From Emticicia fluvialis (GTDB taxonomy: Bacteria; Bacteroidota; Bacteroidia; Cytophagales; Spirosomataceae): DNA of 64,000 bases. The stretch lies in the NCBI RefSeq assembly GCF_024793945.1, contig NZ_JANUSD010000002.1, positions 358,116-422,115 on the forward strand, given 5' to 3'. How positions within the stretch are numbered: position 1 is the first letter of the stretch; every line of letters starts with the position of its first letter. Shown piece by piece: positions 26,112 to 35,223 of the stretch. The translations under genes and the position numbers were made by a program. Under the pieces are notes generated by a model. It was not told the origin of the DNA. It saw only the letters and a program-made list of their open reading frames with translations, and searched no databases.

Positions 26112-26921
26112 ATGAACAAGTTTTTCCTTCAACATATATTTGACAAGCACCGCAATACTGAACCGGTAGCGCCAACCAAAGATATTGCCGCCTGGGCCTT
26201 ACGGATAATCCGGCTGCTTTTTCCTGAGCAAACCAAAGAGTATTTCAGGTCGGAAGAAGAAATTGAAATACAATTTAAAAATCTTGAACTAGAACTGCGG
26301 AACATTCTGCTGTCAACGTATCAATGCAAAGATTGCAACCCTGAATGGAGGGCTCAGCAGTTTTTTGAGAGTATTCCGCAGATATACGAAACCCTCAAAA
26401 CCGATATTCAGGCTATTCTGGAAGGAGACCCGGCTGCTAAAAGCGAGTTTGAAGTAGTGCGTGCCTATCCGGGCTTTTATGCTATTTCTTTTTATAGGCT
26501 GGCGCATCAGTTGTATTTATTGGACATACCTCTGTTGCCGCGAATACTGACAGAATATGCGCACTCGAAGACCGGGATTGATATTCACCCGGGTGCCCGG
26601 ATTGATGCGCATTTCTTTATAGACCACGGTACTGGTGTGGTTATAGGCGAAACAAGTATTATTGGCAAGCATGTAAAGTTGTATCAGGGTGTTACTTTGG
26701 GCGCATTGAGTGTCGATAAATCAATGATTAACACCAAGCGGCACCCTACCGTTGAAGACCACGTGGTTATTTACTCAGGGGCCACTATTCTGGGCGGAAG
26801 CACCGTTATAGGCAAACATTCAATTATAGGCGGTAACGTATGGCTTACCAAAACTGTGCCTGCTTACTCAACCGTGTATCATAAACCTGAAATAAGGGTA
26901 GTAGAACGCGAAACAGTTTAA
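26112..26921 (+). CDS. cysE: serine O-acetyltransferase
   Basis: A 269-residue enzyme that acetylates serine with acetyl-CoA, the first step of cysteine synthesis. An all-helical N-terminal domain is followed by left-handed beta-helix hexapeptide repeats. These include GIDIHPGARIDAHFFIDHG, VVIGETSIIGKHVKLYQGV, HPTVEDHVVIYSGA and GGSTVIGKHSIIGGNVW. The catalytic His is in FFIDHGTG. I chose the ATG at 26112; an in-frame TTG at 26106 adds two residues. cysM follows 56 bases later. Confidence 0.92.
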   Translation: MNKFFLQHIFDKHRNTEPVAPTKDIAAWALRIIRLLFPEQTKEYFRSEEEIEIQFKNLELELRNILLSTYQCKDCNPEWRAQQFFESIPQIYETLKTDIQAILEGDPAAKSEFEVVRAYPGFYAISFYRLAHQLYLLDIPLLPRILTEYAHSKTGIDIHPGARIDAHFFIDHGTGVVIGETSIIGKHVKLYQGVTLGALSVDKSMINTKRHPTVEDHVVIYSGATILGGSTVIGKHSIIGGNVWLTKTVPAYSTVYHKPEIRVVERETV

Positions 26922-26977
26922 GTATAGCTACATTAAAATCAATAAGTACAACATACCTGCACACTAAAGTTTTTAAA

Positions 26978-27850
26978 ATGGCAAGCATTATAGACCTGGT
27001 AGGGAATACCCCATTAGTAGAATTAAAAAAACTGAACCCTAACCCAAATGTAAAGATTTACGGCAAGCTTGAGGGTAACAACCCGGCAGGTAGCGTAAAA
27101 GACAGGCCTGCTTTAAACATGATTAGAAGTGCAGTAGAAAGAGGCGATATTAAACCGGGTATGAAACTCATTGAAGCTACCAGCGGTAATACCGGAATTG
27201 CGTTGGCCATGATAGCCCGGTTGTATGACCTGGAGATTGAATTGGTGATGCCGTCTAATTCTACCCGTGAGCGAACCTTGACCATGGAGGCCTTTGGCGC
27301 CAAAGTAATTTTGCTTGAAAACATAGAAAAATGCCGCGACTACGCCGAGAGCCAGGCTGCTACGGGGCAGTATCTGATGCTGAATCAGTTTGCAAACCCA
27401 GACAATTATCTGGCGCATTACAAAACCACCGGGCCGGAGATTTGGCGCGACACCGAGCAGACAATCACCCATTTTGTGAGTTCTATGGGTACTACGGGTA
27501 CTATAATGGGTACTTCAATGTTCTTGAAAGAAGTAAACCCCGATATTCAGATTGTGGGCTGCCAGCCTACAGAAAACTCTTCGATACCGGGTATCAGAAG
27601 ATGGCCGGAGGCGTATCTGCCCAAGATATTTGACCCTAAACGTGTTGACAGAGTCATGGATATATCAGAAGCCGAAGCAACTGATATGGCCCGAAAACTA
27701 GCCAAAACCGAAGGGATTTTTGCAGGCATGAGTAGTGGCGGCGCAGCCTCAGCGGCCATAAAGCTGGCTAATGAACTGGATAACGGCACGATTGTATTTA
27801 TTTGTTGCGACAGAGGCGACCGCTACCTAAGCAGTGATTTGTTTGGATGA
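26978..27850 (+). CDS. cysM: cysteine synthase (O-acetylserine sulfhydrylase), CysM type
   Basis: A 290-residue PLP enzyme that turns O-acetylserine plus sulfide into cysteine. It opens with LVGNTPLVELKKLNPN. The PLP lysine lies in NPAGSVKDRPA, the substrate loop in EATSGNTGIALAM, and the phosphate-binding loop in MGTTGTIMG. Its shorter length (under 300) and CDRGDRYLSSDLF end fit the CysM branch. It shares a transcript with cysE, so its substrate is made next door. A terminator follows at 27858. Confidence 0.9.
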   Translation: MASIIDLVGNTPLVELKKLNPNPNVKIYGKLEGNNPAGSVKDRPALNMIRSAVERGDIKPGMKLIEATSGNTGIALAMIARLYDLEIELVMPSNSTRERTLTMEAFGAKVILLENIEKCRDYAESQAATGQYLMLNQFANPDNYLAHYKTTGPEIWRDTEQTITHFVSSMGTTGTIMGTSMFLKEVNPDIQIVGCQPTENSSIPGIRRWPEAYLPKIFDPKRVDRVMDISEAEATDMARKLAKTEGIFAGMSSGGAASAAIKLANELDNGTIVFICCDRGDRYLSSDLFG

Positions 27851-27857
27851 TATTTAC

Positions 27858-27880
27858 AGGGGTTTAACAACCCCTTTTTT
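27858..27880 (+). terminator. intrinsic terminator of cysE-cysM
   Basis: Arms AGGGGTT (27858-27864) and AACCCCT (27869-27875), loop TAAC, then six T. Confidence 0.88.
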
Positions 27881-28349
27881 ATTGACAGGCTTTTTTAGTA
27901 AGCGTTTGGCCAATTCTGGCTTTGGTTGGGTCTTTCATTACCAGTTTGCCATTTTTCTCCTCCAGTTCTCCGCTTTTTATCAGTAGTTTGTCGCCATCAA
28001 TAACAAAAATTTTCTCTTCCAACTGGTTTACGCCTTCAATCATGTAGTCGTAGTCAGCAATTATTTCGTTGCCATTTTTCTGGCCTTTCAGGGTGCCTCT
28101 GGCTCGGTCTTTTTCCCAGGGTAGCCATTCCATGTTTCCGTTTACGCTATTGCCATCAATAATCAGCCTCACGGTTGTTACGTCTTTTCCAACTATTTCT
28201 TCAAAACATAAGGTATCTGCCATAGGCCTGGCAATAGTTACGCTATCAGGGTAAGCAATAGAACTATCGGCCAATTGATTGTCTGAGTTTTCTGACCGGC
28301 AACCAAACATGGATATGATAACACTGCAGTAGACGATGGACTTTCTCAT
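27879..28349 (-). CDS. small lipoprotein of unknown function
   Basis: A 156-residue protein. The lipobox SMFGC puts C17 at the mature N-terminus. The rest is a compact beta-rich domain with repeated strands (TVRLIIDGNSVNGNMEWLPW, ARGTLKGQKNGNEIIADYDYM, KLLIKSGELEEKNGKLVM) and a C-terminal Cys. The pattern suggests a small beta-barrel or sandwich on the outer membrane. I know of no named role. It converges on cysM and has its own leftward -7 element. Confidence 0.82.
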   Translation of the reverse strand: MRKSIVYCSVIISMFGCRSENSDNQLADSSIAYPDSVTIARPMADTLCFEEIVGKDVTTVRLIIDGNSVNGNMEWLPWEKDRARGTLKGQKNGNEIIADYDYMIEGVNQLEEKIFVIDGDKLLIKSGELEEKNGKLVMKDPTKARIGQTLTKKACQ

Positions 28350-28378
28350 AAAACGAGTAATTGTAAGTGAGGACTAAA

Positions 28379-28386
28379 CAAATGTA
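28379..28386 (-). promoter_or_regulatory. -7 promoter element (TACATTTG) of the lipoprotein gene
   Basis: Exact leftward TAnnTTTG match, 29 bases before the ATG at 28349. Confidence 0.6.
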
Positions 28387-28594
28387 CTGATTATTTGATA
28401 TTTACATAGAAATATGCAAGGTTCTTTACTGAAATTTAATAAAAAGAATGCCTGCTGTTTATGGTTGCGAGTTACGGTGGCCATGAACCGGTGGCCTGGC
28501 TTATTGGTGTGTATAAAAATTGATAATTAAATCATTAGGGCGGGGGTATTATTGTATTAATTATCAGCGGTTTTTGTTTGTATTTGCAGCGCAA

Positions 28595-28613
28595 TTAGGT
28601 AACTTTCACCTAA
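28595..28613 (+). promoter_or_regulatory. leader hairpin before the flavoprotein gene
   Basis: TTAGGT (28595-28600) pairs with ACCTAA (28608-28613) around seven bases, just after the likely transcription start. A second short GGTA/TACC pair lies near 28637-28647. No known riboswitch consensus was recognised. Confidence 0.35.
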
Positions 28614-28653
28614 AGACGGTAAAGCTTATTCAGCCGGTACAATACCCTTTTTT

Positions 28654-29997
28654 ATGAACAAAAGAACCTTTCTGAAAACCTCTTCGGCTCTGGTAGCAGG
28701 TAGTGTTATTACGCAATTAAGTGCCTGCCAGGACGCCGACGCCAGAACTAACTGGGCAGGTAATTTAGCTTACAGCACCGATAACCTGCACAACCCCGAT
28801 ACTATAAAAGAAGTGCAGAAAGTTGTAAATACCCAAAAGTACCTGAGAGTTTTGGGGTCGAGGCATTCTTTTAATGCGATTGCTGATAGTGACGAAAATC
28901 AGGTGTCTTCTGCAGGGCTGAACAAAATACTGGCTTTAGATAAGGCAGATGCAACCGTAACCGTTGAGGGCGGAATTAAATATGGCGACTTGTGTAAATA
29001 CCTTGATGACAACGGGTTTGCTTTATTTAACCTGGCCTCGTTGCCACATATTTCGGTAGCAGGTGCCTGTGCAACGGCAACACATGGATCTGGTTTGAAT
29101 AACGGTAACCTGGCTACGTCTGTTACAGGTATAGAATTTATTGACGGACGTGGAAATGTAGTTAATCTTTCAAAAGAAACAGATGAGGCTTTTAATGGCG
29201 CCATTGTAAATTTAGGGGCATTGGGGGTAGTAACCAAACTTACATTGCAATTGCAGCCTTCTTTCAGCATGAAACAATTGGTTTACAAAAACCTGCCTAT
29301 GGCCGTGCTGGAAAATAACTTTGAGGCCATTATGGCGAGCGGATACAGCGTTAGCCTTTTTACCGACTGGCGCAACAAAAACATTAATCAGGTATGGATT
29401 AAAAGCCGCTGCGAAGCACATGAGGATGTAAAAATTGAACCCGAATTTTATGGTGCCAGGGCATCTGTAAAAAATATACACCCTCTGGAAGACCTTTCTG
29501 CTGAAAATTGTACTGAACAAATGGGGGTAAAGGGCCCCTGGTATGAGCGCATGCCTCATTTCAGAATGGGTTTTACACCCAGCAGCGGAAAAGAACTGCA
29601 GGCCGAATACTTTGTACCTCTAGAGCATGGTTATGAGGCCATGATGGCGATTGAAAAACTGCATGAGCAATTAACCCCGCACTTGTTTATTTCTGAGATT
29701 CGTACCATGGCTGCTGACAATTTGTGGCTAAGCCCGGGTTATAATCAGGCTTGTGCTATTTTCCATTTTACCTGGAAACAGGAAATAGAGGCCGTTATGG
29801 GTCTTTTACCCTTAATAGAGCAACAACTGGCACCTTTTAATGCAAGGCCGCACTGGGGCAAATTGTTTACTTTATCTCCTGAAGTCTTACAATCGCGCAT
29901 TGCCAGGCTGGCAGACTTTAAAAAACTGATGGCACATTATGACCCGGATGGGAAATTCAGAAATGAGTTTATAAACAAGAACCTGTTTGGGGCCTGA
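28654..29997 (+). CDS. FAD-binding sugar/aldonolactone oxidase-like protein (VAO family), exported
   Basis: A 447-residue flavoprotein of the VAO family, aldonolactone/alditol oxidase branch. The N-terminus MNKRTFLKTSS with the lipobox LSACQ (C25) suggests export and anchoring. The FAD domain carries LRVLGSRHSFNAIADS, where H71 is in the position that binds FAD covalently in AldO. TVEGGIKYGDL, GACATATHGSG and the C-terminal PHWGKLFTL and YDPDGKFRNEF are also family features. It would oxidise a polyol or sugar lactone in the envelope; which one is unknown. Confidence 0.85.
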   Translation: MNKRTFLKTSSALVAGSVITQLSACQDADARTNWAGNLAYSTDNLHNPDTIKEVQKVVNTQKYLRVLGSRHSFNAIADSDENQVSSAGLNKILALDKADATVTVEGGIKYGDLCKYLDDNGFALFNLASLPHISVAGACATATHGSGLNNGNLATSVTGIEFIDGRGNVVNLSKETDEAFNGAIVNLGALGVVTKLTLQLQPSFSMKQLVYKNLPMAVLENNFEAIMASGYSVSLFTDWRNKNINQVWIKSRCEAHEDVKIEPEFYGARASVKNIHPLEDLSAENCTEQMGVKGPWYERMPHFRMGFTPSSGKELQAEYFVPLEHGYEAMMAIEKLHEQLTPHLFISEIRTMAADNLWLSPGYNQACAIFHFTWKQEIEAVMGLLPLIEQQLAPFNARPHWGKLFTLSPEVLQSRIARLADFKKLMAHYDPDGKFRNEFINKNLFGA

Positions 29998-30027
29998 TTT
30001 ACCCAATTTGCCGGCAGGTATCTGCCA

Positions 30028-33000
30028 TTACAATGGTACAGGTAAAACCTCTGCCGACTCGAGATATACTAACAGCAGGCTTGGGTTAAGATAACCCATT
30101 TGCTGATATAACCTGCCCAGATAGCTGATATCTTTGCTGTCTTTCTCTATTCTGGCGGGCTCATGGCTGCCGTAGGTTTTATAGCTGATAACAAATACTT
30201 TAGTATCAATAAAAACCACACGGTCGGCACGTTTAATATCACCATTGGGTAATAAAATTTCTCTTTCGTTTTCAACTGTTAATCCCTCTTCAAAAAGAGG
30301 CGCCAACAGCGGTAAATTCATTATTTTATGAAGTGAACTCTCAATCGTACTATATTCATTCAGGCTGATAACCCCTTCAAACGCTAACTCTCTTAGCGCA
30401 TTGGGTATATCATTTTTGCTTTTTACTTTGGCAAGTGCAGACCGAACTTTGTTGTGTCTGTCTTTGGTTTTGTCAAGTGTTTCGGTATCAAAAATCTTTT
30501 CTGATAACCGTCTTAACCGGAGCCTGTCGCTACGGTCTTCGCTGATTATTTTTTTCAGTACTAATGTGTTATAGTCGGCAGGCTTTTTATCATGCTTTTT
30601 TATAAAAGTACCTTTGTTGATTTCATAGAAGTTCAAATCGGCATCAAATACACCTTCTACCTGCAAAAAATCTTTCACAAGTTCTCCGACACCCTGTATT
30701 TTCCCCTGAAAGTTTTTCTGAGAGATAACGTATAACTGATGTGCCGCTCGGGTAAAAGCTACATACAGCATATTCAGGTTTTCAAGAAAAGTGGCCTGCA
30801 TCTCCTGATTATATTGTTCTGTCAGTTCAGTCATTTTCAGTTTTTCGCTGAATTTAACAGGTGCCGACATCAGTTTTACGTTTTGTGTCTCTGACTTATG
30901 CCATAGTTCTTCGTATTCAAGGGTTTCTAAGTCGGCCCATATCTCTGCCTGATTTTGCGGGCGCATGGACCATTGCGCATAGGGGATAATTACAACCGGG
31001 TATTCCAGCCCTTTGGAACGGTGAATGGTTGTGATGGTAATGGCATTTTCTTCGGCCGGTGATTTAACAGAGAGCGCCGAACTATCTTTTTTGTCCTGCC
31101 AGTAAACCAGAAAATCCTGCAAGTGATTGCTTTCTTTCAGGCTGTAGTTTAGCACCACATCTAAAAACCTGAACAGGTAGTTTTTCTGATGCGAACGGTT
31201 GAATAAATCAAAAGCATCAATAATCTTTTCAGTAAGCTCATAGATTCCGGCTTTTATCATATTAGTAGGGTCGAGCTTATAACCGTAACGGCTGAAGATT
31301 TCATAAAAGGCCGTAGAGTCGCTGGTTTCAGCCAGGTTCTTTATTTCAGAAGTGGCTTCGCTGTCCGGCATCTGATTCAGAATAGTCTGGTAAAACAAAT
31401 ACGCGGCTTCAGATTTTGCCAGACGATTATTGGGCTGATTGATTACCCTCATAAAAGCAATCAGTAAACGCACATAGGGTGAATTTTTAAGCAGAAGCGA
31501 GTCACGCGAGATAATCGGGTACCCGGCTTGTGTCAGAAAGTCAGCCACAGCAGATGACTCACGGTTCCGGCGGCATAAGATGGCTATATCACCCACGTTA
31601 TAACCTTGCTGTTGTACCTGCTCAACCAACCCAAGCACCCGGTTAAGCATAACTGTTCCTTCTTTGTCGTAATCAAGAAATTCAATTTGTATATGCCCGC
31701 CGTTTGGCGAGCTTGTGGGTTTCTCTTGTCTGAAATCTTCATACACACTGGGCAAAAACTGAAACTCGGCTGAGTATCTTTCAAGCGAGGCTTCAAAAAA
31801 TCTGTTATTGAAATCAATTACTTCCTGTGCGCTTCTGAAATTGGTATTAAGCGCCTTAGGCGTAAGGAAATTACCAATAGACATAAATTGTTCAGCCTGA
31901 TGTTTCTGTATCAGCGAATTCTGCACCAATGCATTTATATTGCCTTTAAACAAATGCACAATCAGTTCCATCTTACCACCGCGCCAGCGATAAATAGCCT
32001 GCTTGGCATCGCCCACCACCAGATTAAAATGATTACCTGCCAATGAGTTTTCAATAAGTGGCAGCAGGTTATAGAATTGCATTTCTGACGTATCCTGAAA
32101 CTCGTCAATCAGCAGGTGCAGGTATTTTTCACCAATGCGCTCATAAATAAAAGGAACAGGCTCTGACAGAATGATGCTAAGAATCTTCCGGTTAAACTCG
32201 GCTATAAAAACCTGATTTTTCTCAGTTAAAACCTCGTCAAACTCATCTTTCATTTTTTTCAGAAGCGACAGCTTTCTGAGATTGGGGCGAAGCACGCTGT
32301 AAAGCGTGTATTTTTTCAGATGATTATCTTTGAAATCCTGCATTTCGAAGAAGATGCTTCTCAAATCTTCTTTGATGCCGTCTATAGCCGCCTGGGTGGG
32401 TTTGGGGGTGCCTTTGGCGCTATACCATTTGTCGTCTCTTACAGCAGCCCAATGATAACTATTGGGTGACCCTTCTTTTTTGGTATAATATTCATTGGCA
32501 AAGTCGTCGCGCATATTATAAAAATATCCGCCTATCCCTTTGCCTTTCTGTGTAAAATCGTCAACAGAAAGTCCCTGTGCTTCTATCAGTTGGATAGCCT
32601 TGATTGCCAATTCTCTGATGGTGTCCTCAAACCATTTCAGATAATTATGAATATTAGTTGAAATTTCGTTGAAATCGGCGCTTTCAAGTCCGTCCAGCTT
32701 TACCAGTAGAGGGTAATACTGGTCGTTAATGAGGTGATTGCCGAATTTAGCCAGCTCGTCTGTTACAAAGTTCCAGCTTTGCCCGTCACCAACTTTATCT
32801 TTTATGAAATTTTCCAGAATCGCACTAATCTCCCTGTGTTCTTCATTTCCTGCTTTTTCAATCAGGCGTTCAGCTGCTTCGGTCATTACCCGATCGGTAT
32901 CCAGTACAATTTCGTAGTTGTAGGGCAGGCCTAATTCTTCTGTAAAGGCATTTACCAGTTGGTTGACGAAACTATCGATGGTTTTGACGGCAAAATCTGA

Positions 33001-33324
33001 ATATTCCTGAATAATATTCCTGAAAACAGTATTGGCTCTTTTTTGTATTACGTCTTCAGGCAAGCCGGTCTCTTCTACAATCATTCTGAACATCGGCCAG
33101 TATCTGGCACCCTCAGCCAATCGTTCTTCATTGCCTATTTCTTTCAGTGCATCCAGAATACGGTCTTTCATTTCTGTTGCAGCATCATTCGTAAAAGTAA
33201 TGGCTAATATCTGCTTAAAATAGAACGGGCGTTCGGTGCCCAGCACCAGTTTAAGGTATTCTTTGGTGAGCGTAAAGGTTTTTCCGGAACCCGCCGATGA
33301 ACTGTAAATATTAAATTGAGACAT
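30028..33324 (-). CDS. UvrD/RecB-like helicase with degenerate PD-(D/E)xK domain
   Basis: A 1098-residue superfamily 1 helicase of the AddA/RecB branch. Walker A is SSSAGSGKTFTLT (residues 8-20), then QILAITFTNDAATEMK, the Walker B-like LLIDEFQDTSEMQ, VVGDAKQAIYRWRGG, and the late motifs TTIHRSKGLEYPVV and MLYVAFTRAAHQLYV. The C-terminal RecB-type nuclease domain has D1034 (RADRVV) and K1049, but Ser1047 where RecB has the catalytic Asp of DYK (VISYKT). The enzyme is likely to have lost nuclease activity. No AddB or RecC partner lies in the window. It likely handles broken DNA ends or forks. A transglutaminase-like gene lies 26 bases upstream on the same strand. Confidence 0.9.
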   Translation of the reverse strand: MSQFNIYSSSAGSGKTFTLTKEYLKLVLGTERPFYFKQILAITFTNDAATEMKDRILDALKEIGNEERLAEGARYWPMFRMIVEETGLPEDVIQKRANTVFRNIIQEYSDFAVKTIDSFVNQLVNAFTEELGLPYNYEIVLDTDRVMTEAAERLIEKAGNEEHREISAILENFIKDKVGDGQSWNFVTDELAKFGNHLINDQYYPLLVKLDGLESADFNEISTNIHNYLKWFEDTIRELAIKAIQLIEAQGLSVDDFTQKGKGIGGYFYNMRDDFANEYYTKKEGSPNSYHWAAVRDDKWYSAKGTPKPTQAAIDGIKEDLRSIFFEMQDFKDNHLKKYTLYSVLRPNLRKLSLLKKMKDEFDEVLTEKNQVFIAEFNRKILSIILSEPVPFIYERIGEKYLHLLIDEFQDTSEMQFYNLLPLIENSLAGNHFNLVVGDAKQAIYRWRGGKMELIVHLFKGNINALVQNSLIQKHQAEQFMSIGNFLTPKALNTNFRSAQEVIDFNNRFFEASLERYSAEFQFLPSVYEDFRQEKPTSSPNGGHIQIEFLDYDKEGTVMLNRVLGLVEQVQQQGYNVGDIAILCRRNRESSAVADFLTQAGYPIISRDSLLLKNSPYVRLLIAFMRVINQPNNRLAKSEAAYLFYQTILNQMPDSEATSEIKNLAETSDSTAFYEIFSRYGYKLDPTNMIKAGIYELTEKIIDAFDLFNRSHQKNYLFRFLDVVLNYSLKESNHLQDFLVYWQDKKDSSALSVKSPAEENAITITTIHRSKGLEYPVVIIPYAQWSMRPQNQAEIWADLETLEYEELWHKSETQNVKLMSAPVKFSEKLKMTELTEQYNQEMQATFLENLNMLYVAFTRAAHQLYVISQKNFQGKIQGVGELVKDFLQVEGVFDADLNFYEINKGTFIKKHDKKPADYNTLVLKKIISEDRSDRLRLRRLSEKIFDTETLDKTKDRHNKVRSALAKVKSKNDIPNALRELAFEGVISLNEYSTIESSLHKIMNLPLLAPLFEEGLTVENEREILLPNGDIKRADRVVFIDTKVFVISYKTYGSHEPARIEKDSKDISYLGRLYQQMGYLNPSLLLVYLESAEVLPVPL

Positions 33325-33350
33325 TTAATGGGTGTTTAAAAATCAAATTC

Positions 33351-34130
33351 TCAGGCAGGCTCTACCGATACCTGCATCTGGGTTAGTTCCATGCTGCCAA
33401 ACTGTGTGGCCATGGCCACGTCGGCGGCATCACGGCCATAGGCTAACACCACTCTTTTGCCTCTTGGTTGGGTTTGTGTGGCATCAAATGTGTACCACCT
33501 GCCCCCCAGGTAGGCCTCAAACCAGGCATGCAGGTCCATAGGTTTAAGCTCATACAAATAGCCTACCACCAGGCGTGCCGGGATATTCAGGCTGCGGCAA
33601 AGCGCAATGCCCAGATGAGAGAAGTCTCTGCAAACCCCTATGCGGGTTTCGGCAGTATTTTGGGCTGAGGTAGAGGCATTGCTATGGCCATATTCATACC
33701 TGATGTTTTCGTTTATCCATTGTCTGATAGCCTCTGCCTGCTGGTATCCGGTTACCTGATTTTGCACAATTGATGCGGCCATTTGCCCCATTTTGTCTGA
33801 CTCGCAATAGCGGCTTGGTAAAAGGTAAATCAGTGTTTCATCCGGCAATAACTGCACCGGAACATAATTAGCATTAAAATCTACGTCAATAAAATCGGCT
33901 ACTTCTACAATGGCCGACGTGCGAATGGTAAAATTAGAATCTGGTGTAAATATTCTCTGGCAAAGGTTGCCATAAAGGTCTGTATATTCAATTACAGGTA
34001 CAGAGGGCTGCAACAGGTATTCTTCCTTAATTATCCATTGACCTGAGCCACTGCGTGGCCTAAGCATCAGAATAAGCGGGGTGTTCTGCTCTGTTTCATA
34101 ATCAAGCTGGCAACTAATAGAAAGTTTCAT
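33351..34130 (-). CDS. transglutaminase-like cysteine peptidase
   Basis: A 259-residue protein with an N-terminal beta domain (about 1-100) found before bacterial transglutaminases, and a transglutaminase core at about 130-225. The catalytic triad is complete: C167 in RIGVCRDFSH, H201 in DLHAWFEAY and D216 in YTFDATQ. No signal peptide is visible, so the protein may be cytosolic. Members of this group act as proteases or peptide ligases; the substrate is not known. It shares strand and close spacing with the downstream helicase gene. Confidence 0.87.
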   Translation of the reverse strand: MKLSISCQLDYETEQNTPLILMLRPRSGSGQWIIKEEYLLQPSVPVIEYTDLYGNLCQRIFTPDSNFTIRTSAIVEVADFIDVDFNANYVPVQLLPDETLIYLLPSRYCESDKMGQMAASIVQNQVTGYQQAEAIRQWINENIRYEYGHSNASTSAQNTAETRIGVCRDFSHLGIALCRSLNIPARLVVGYLYELKPMDLHAWFEAYLGGRWYTFDATQTQPRGKRVVLAYGRDAADVAMATQFGSMELTQMQVSVEPA

Positions 34131-34216
34131 TTATTGAATAAATAGATTAACCTGTTTTGTTTGATATACGTTTAATTGTTAAAAAATTATGCCAACTATT
34201 AATAGGGTTTATTGAC

Positions 34217-35047
34217 TTATGAACGCGCTTTTATCCAGTTGAAGAGGTCGTTCAGTATGTCATATTTTTCAAATTCATTATGCAGTTCATGGTACAGTTT
34301 ATCATAGCTTTTAAAGGTAACATCGCCCGAGAGTTTCGAAGCCAGTTCTTTGGTTGCGCTGTAGCTGGTCAGCCTGTCTTCGGTGCCATGTATCAACAGC
34401 AGGGGGGCAGGGGTAGCTCTGGCGTTGCCCAACAGCCATTCGCCCCATTCTATTAATCCAAGACCTACCACACCCGAAACCTGATTATGCACCAGTGGGT
34501 CGGCTTTATACGCTGCCATAACACCGGGGTCATGCGACAGGTAGTTTAAATCAAGTGAATTGGATTGAGTGAATGAAGGTGCTACCATGCGGGCCAAACG
34601 CCCGATTGCCAGCAGAAGTTTGGGCGGGGCAAAACCCGGCCTAACAGCAGGCGAAGTAGCAATAACACCCGCAATAGACGGATGATACCTGAACAGATAG
34701 TTGAGTACGAGGGTTCCGCCCATACTATGGCCATAAAGAAATACGGGTTTTTGAGGTACTGTTTGTGCGGACAGCGTCAGTAAACGCTCAATTTGCTGCA
34801 TGTATGCTTCCATTGATTCCGCATGGCCTCTTTTGCCGGTGGTTTGGCCGTGCCCGTATGTATCAACGGCTATTACACCGTAATTATGCGCCGTAAAGAA
34901 TTCAGCCACGTTTTCGTAACGGCCGCTGTGTTCTCCCAAACCATGTACAAGAGCTATTATGCCGTCGGCCTGCTGCTCGGGTAACCACTGCTGAAAGAAA
35001 ACTTTGCGCCTTTTTGGGTCGGTTTCAAAAAAAGACTTGTGAATCAT
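34217..35047 (-). CDS. monoacylglycerol-lipase-like alpha/beta hydrolase
   Basis: A 276-residue alpha/beta hydrolase of the S33/monoglyceride lipase group. The oxyanion strand is LVHGLGEHSGRYE. The nucleophile is S108 in GHSMGG, and GTEDRLTS and YHELHNE supply Asp and His. The VDTYGHGQTTGKRGH loop is typical of MGL proteins that split monoacylglycerols or lysophospholipids. No signal peptide. A -7 element lies 20 bases upstream. Confidence 0.88.
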   Translation of the reverse strand: MIHKSFFETDPKRRKVFFQQWLPEQQADGIIALVHGLGEHSGRYENVAEFFTAHNYGVIAVDTYGHGQTTGKRGHAESMEAYMQQIERLLTLSAQTVPQKPVFLYGHSMGGTLVLNYLFRYHPSIAGVIATSPAVRPGFAPPKLLLAIGRLARMVAPSFTQSNSLDLNYLSHDPGVMAAYKADPLVHNQVSGVVGLGLIEWGEWLLGNARATPAPLLLIHGTEDRLTSYSATKELASKLSGDVTFKSYDKLYHELHNEFEKYDILNDLFNWIKARS

Positions 35048-35067
35048 ATCGGTTTACATATATAACT

Positions 35068-35075
35068 CAAATGTA
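35068..35075 (-). promoter_or_regulatory. -7 promoter element (TACATTTG) of the lipase-like gene
   Basis: Exact leftward TAnnTTTG match, 20 bases before the ATG at 35047. Confidence 0.6.
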
Positions 35076-35166
35076 AGGCAATTTCGCTGAATAATTTCAG
35101 GCCTGCTGTAATATAATGCCTGTGTAAAATGAACCTTACCCATGCACAATAATCAGCAGGAAATTT

Positions 35167-35174
35167 TATATTTG
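35167..35174 (+). promoter_or_regulatory. -7 promoter element (TATATTTG) of the serine hydrolase gene
   Basis: Exact TAnnTTTG match, 49 bases before the ATG at 35224 and only 13 before the one at 35188, which favours the later start. Confidence 0.6.
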
Positions 35175-35223
35175 TTTTTCTAAGCGTATGAACAAACATT
35201 ATCTATTTAAACCCTCTATCAAC

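Larger units (their letters stand above)
28350..28653. other. divergent intergenic region between lipoprotein and flavoprotein genes
   Basis: These 304 bases hold the leftward lipoprotein -7 element at 28379-28386, a candidate rightward one TGTATTTG at 28579-28586 (one mismatch), and a small hairpin in the flavoprotein leader. No gene is visible. Confidence 0.6.

Noticed and set aside
25865..26143. 92-codon frame between htpG and cysE
   Set aside because: It starts at a non-ATG codon, covers the palindrome array and runs into cysE in another frame.
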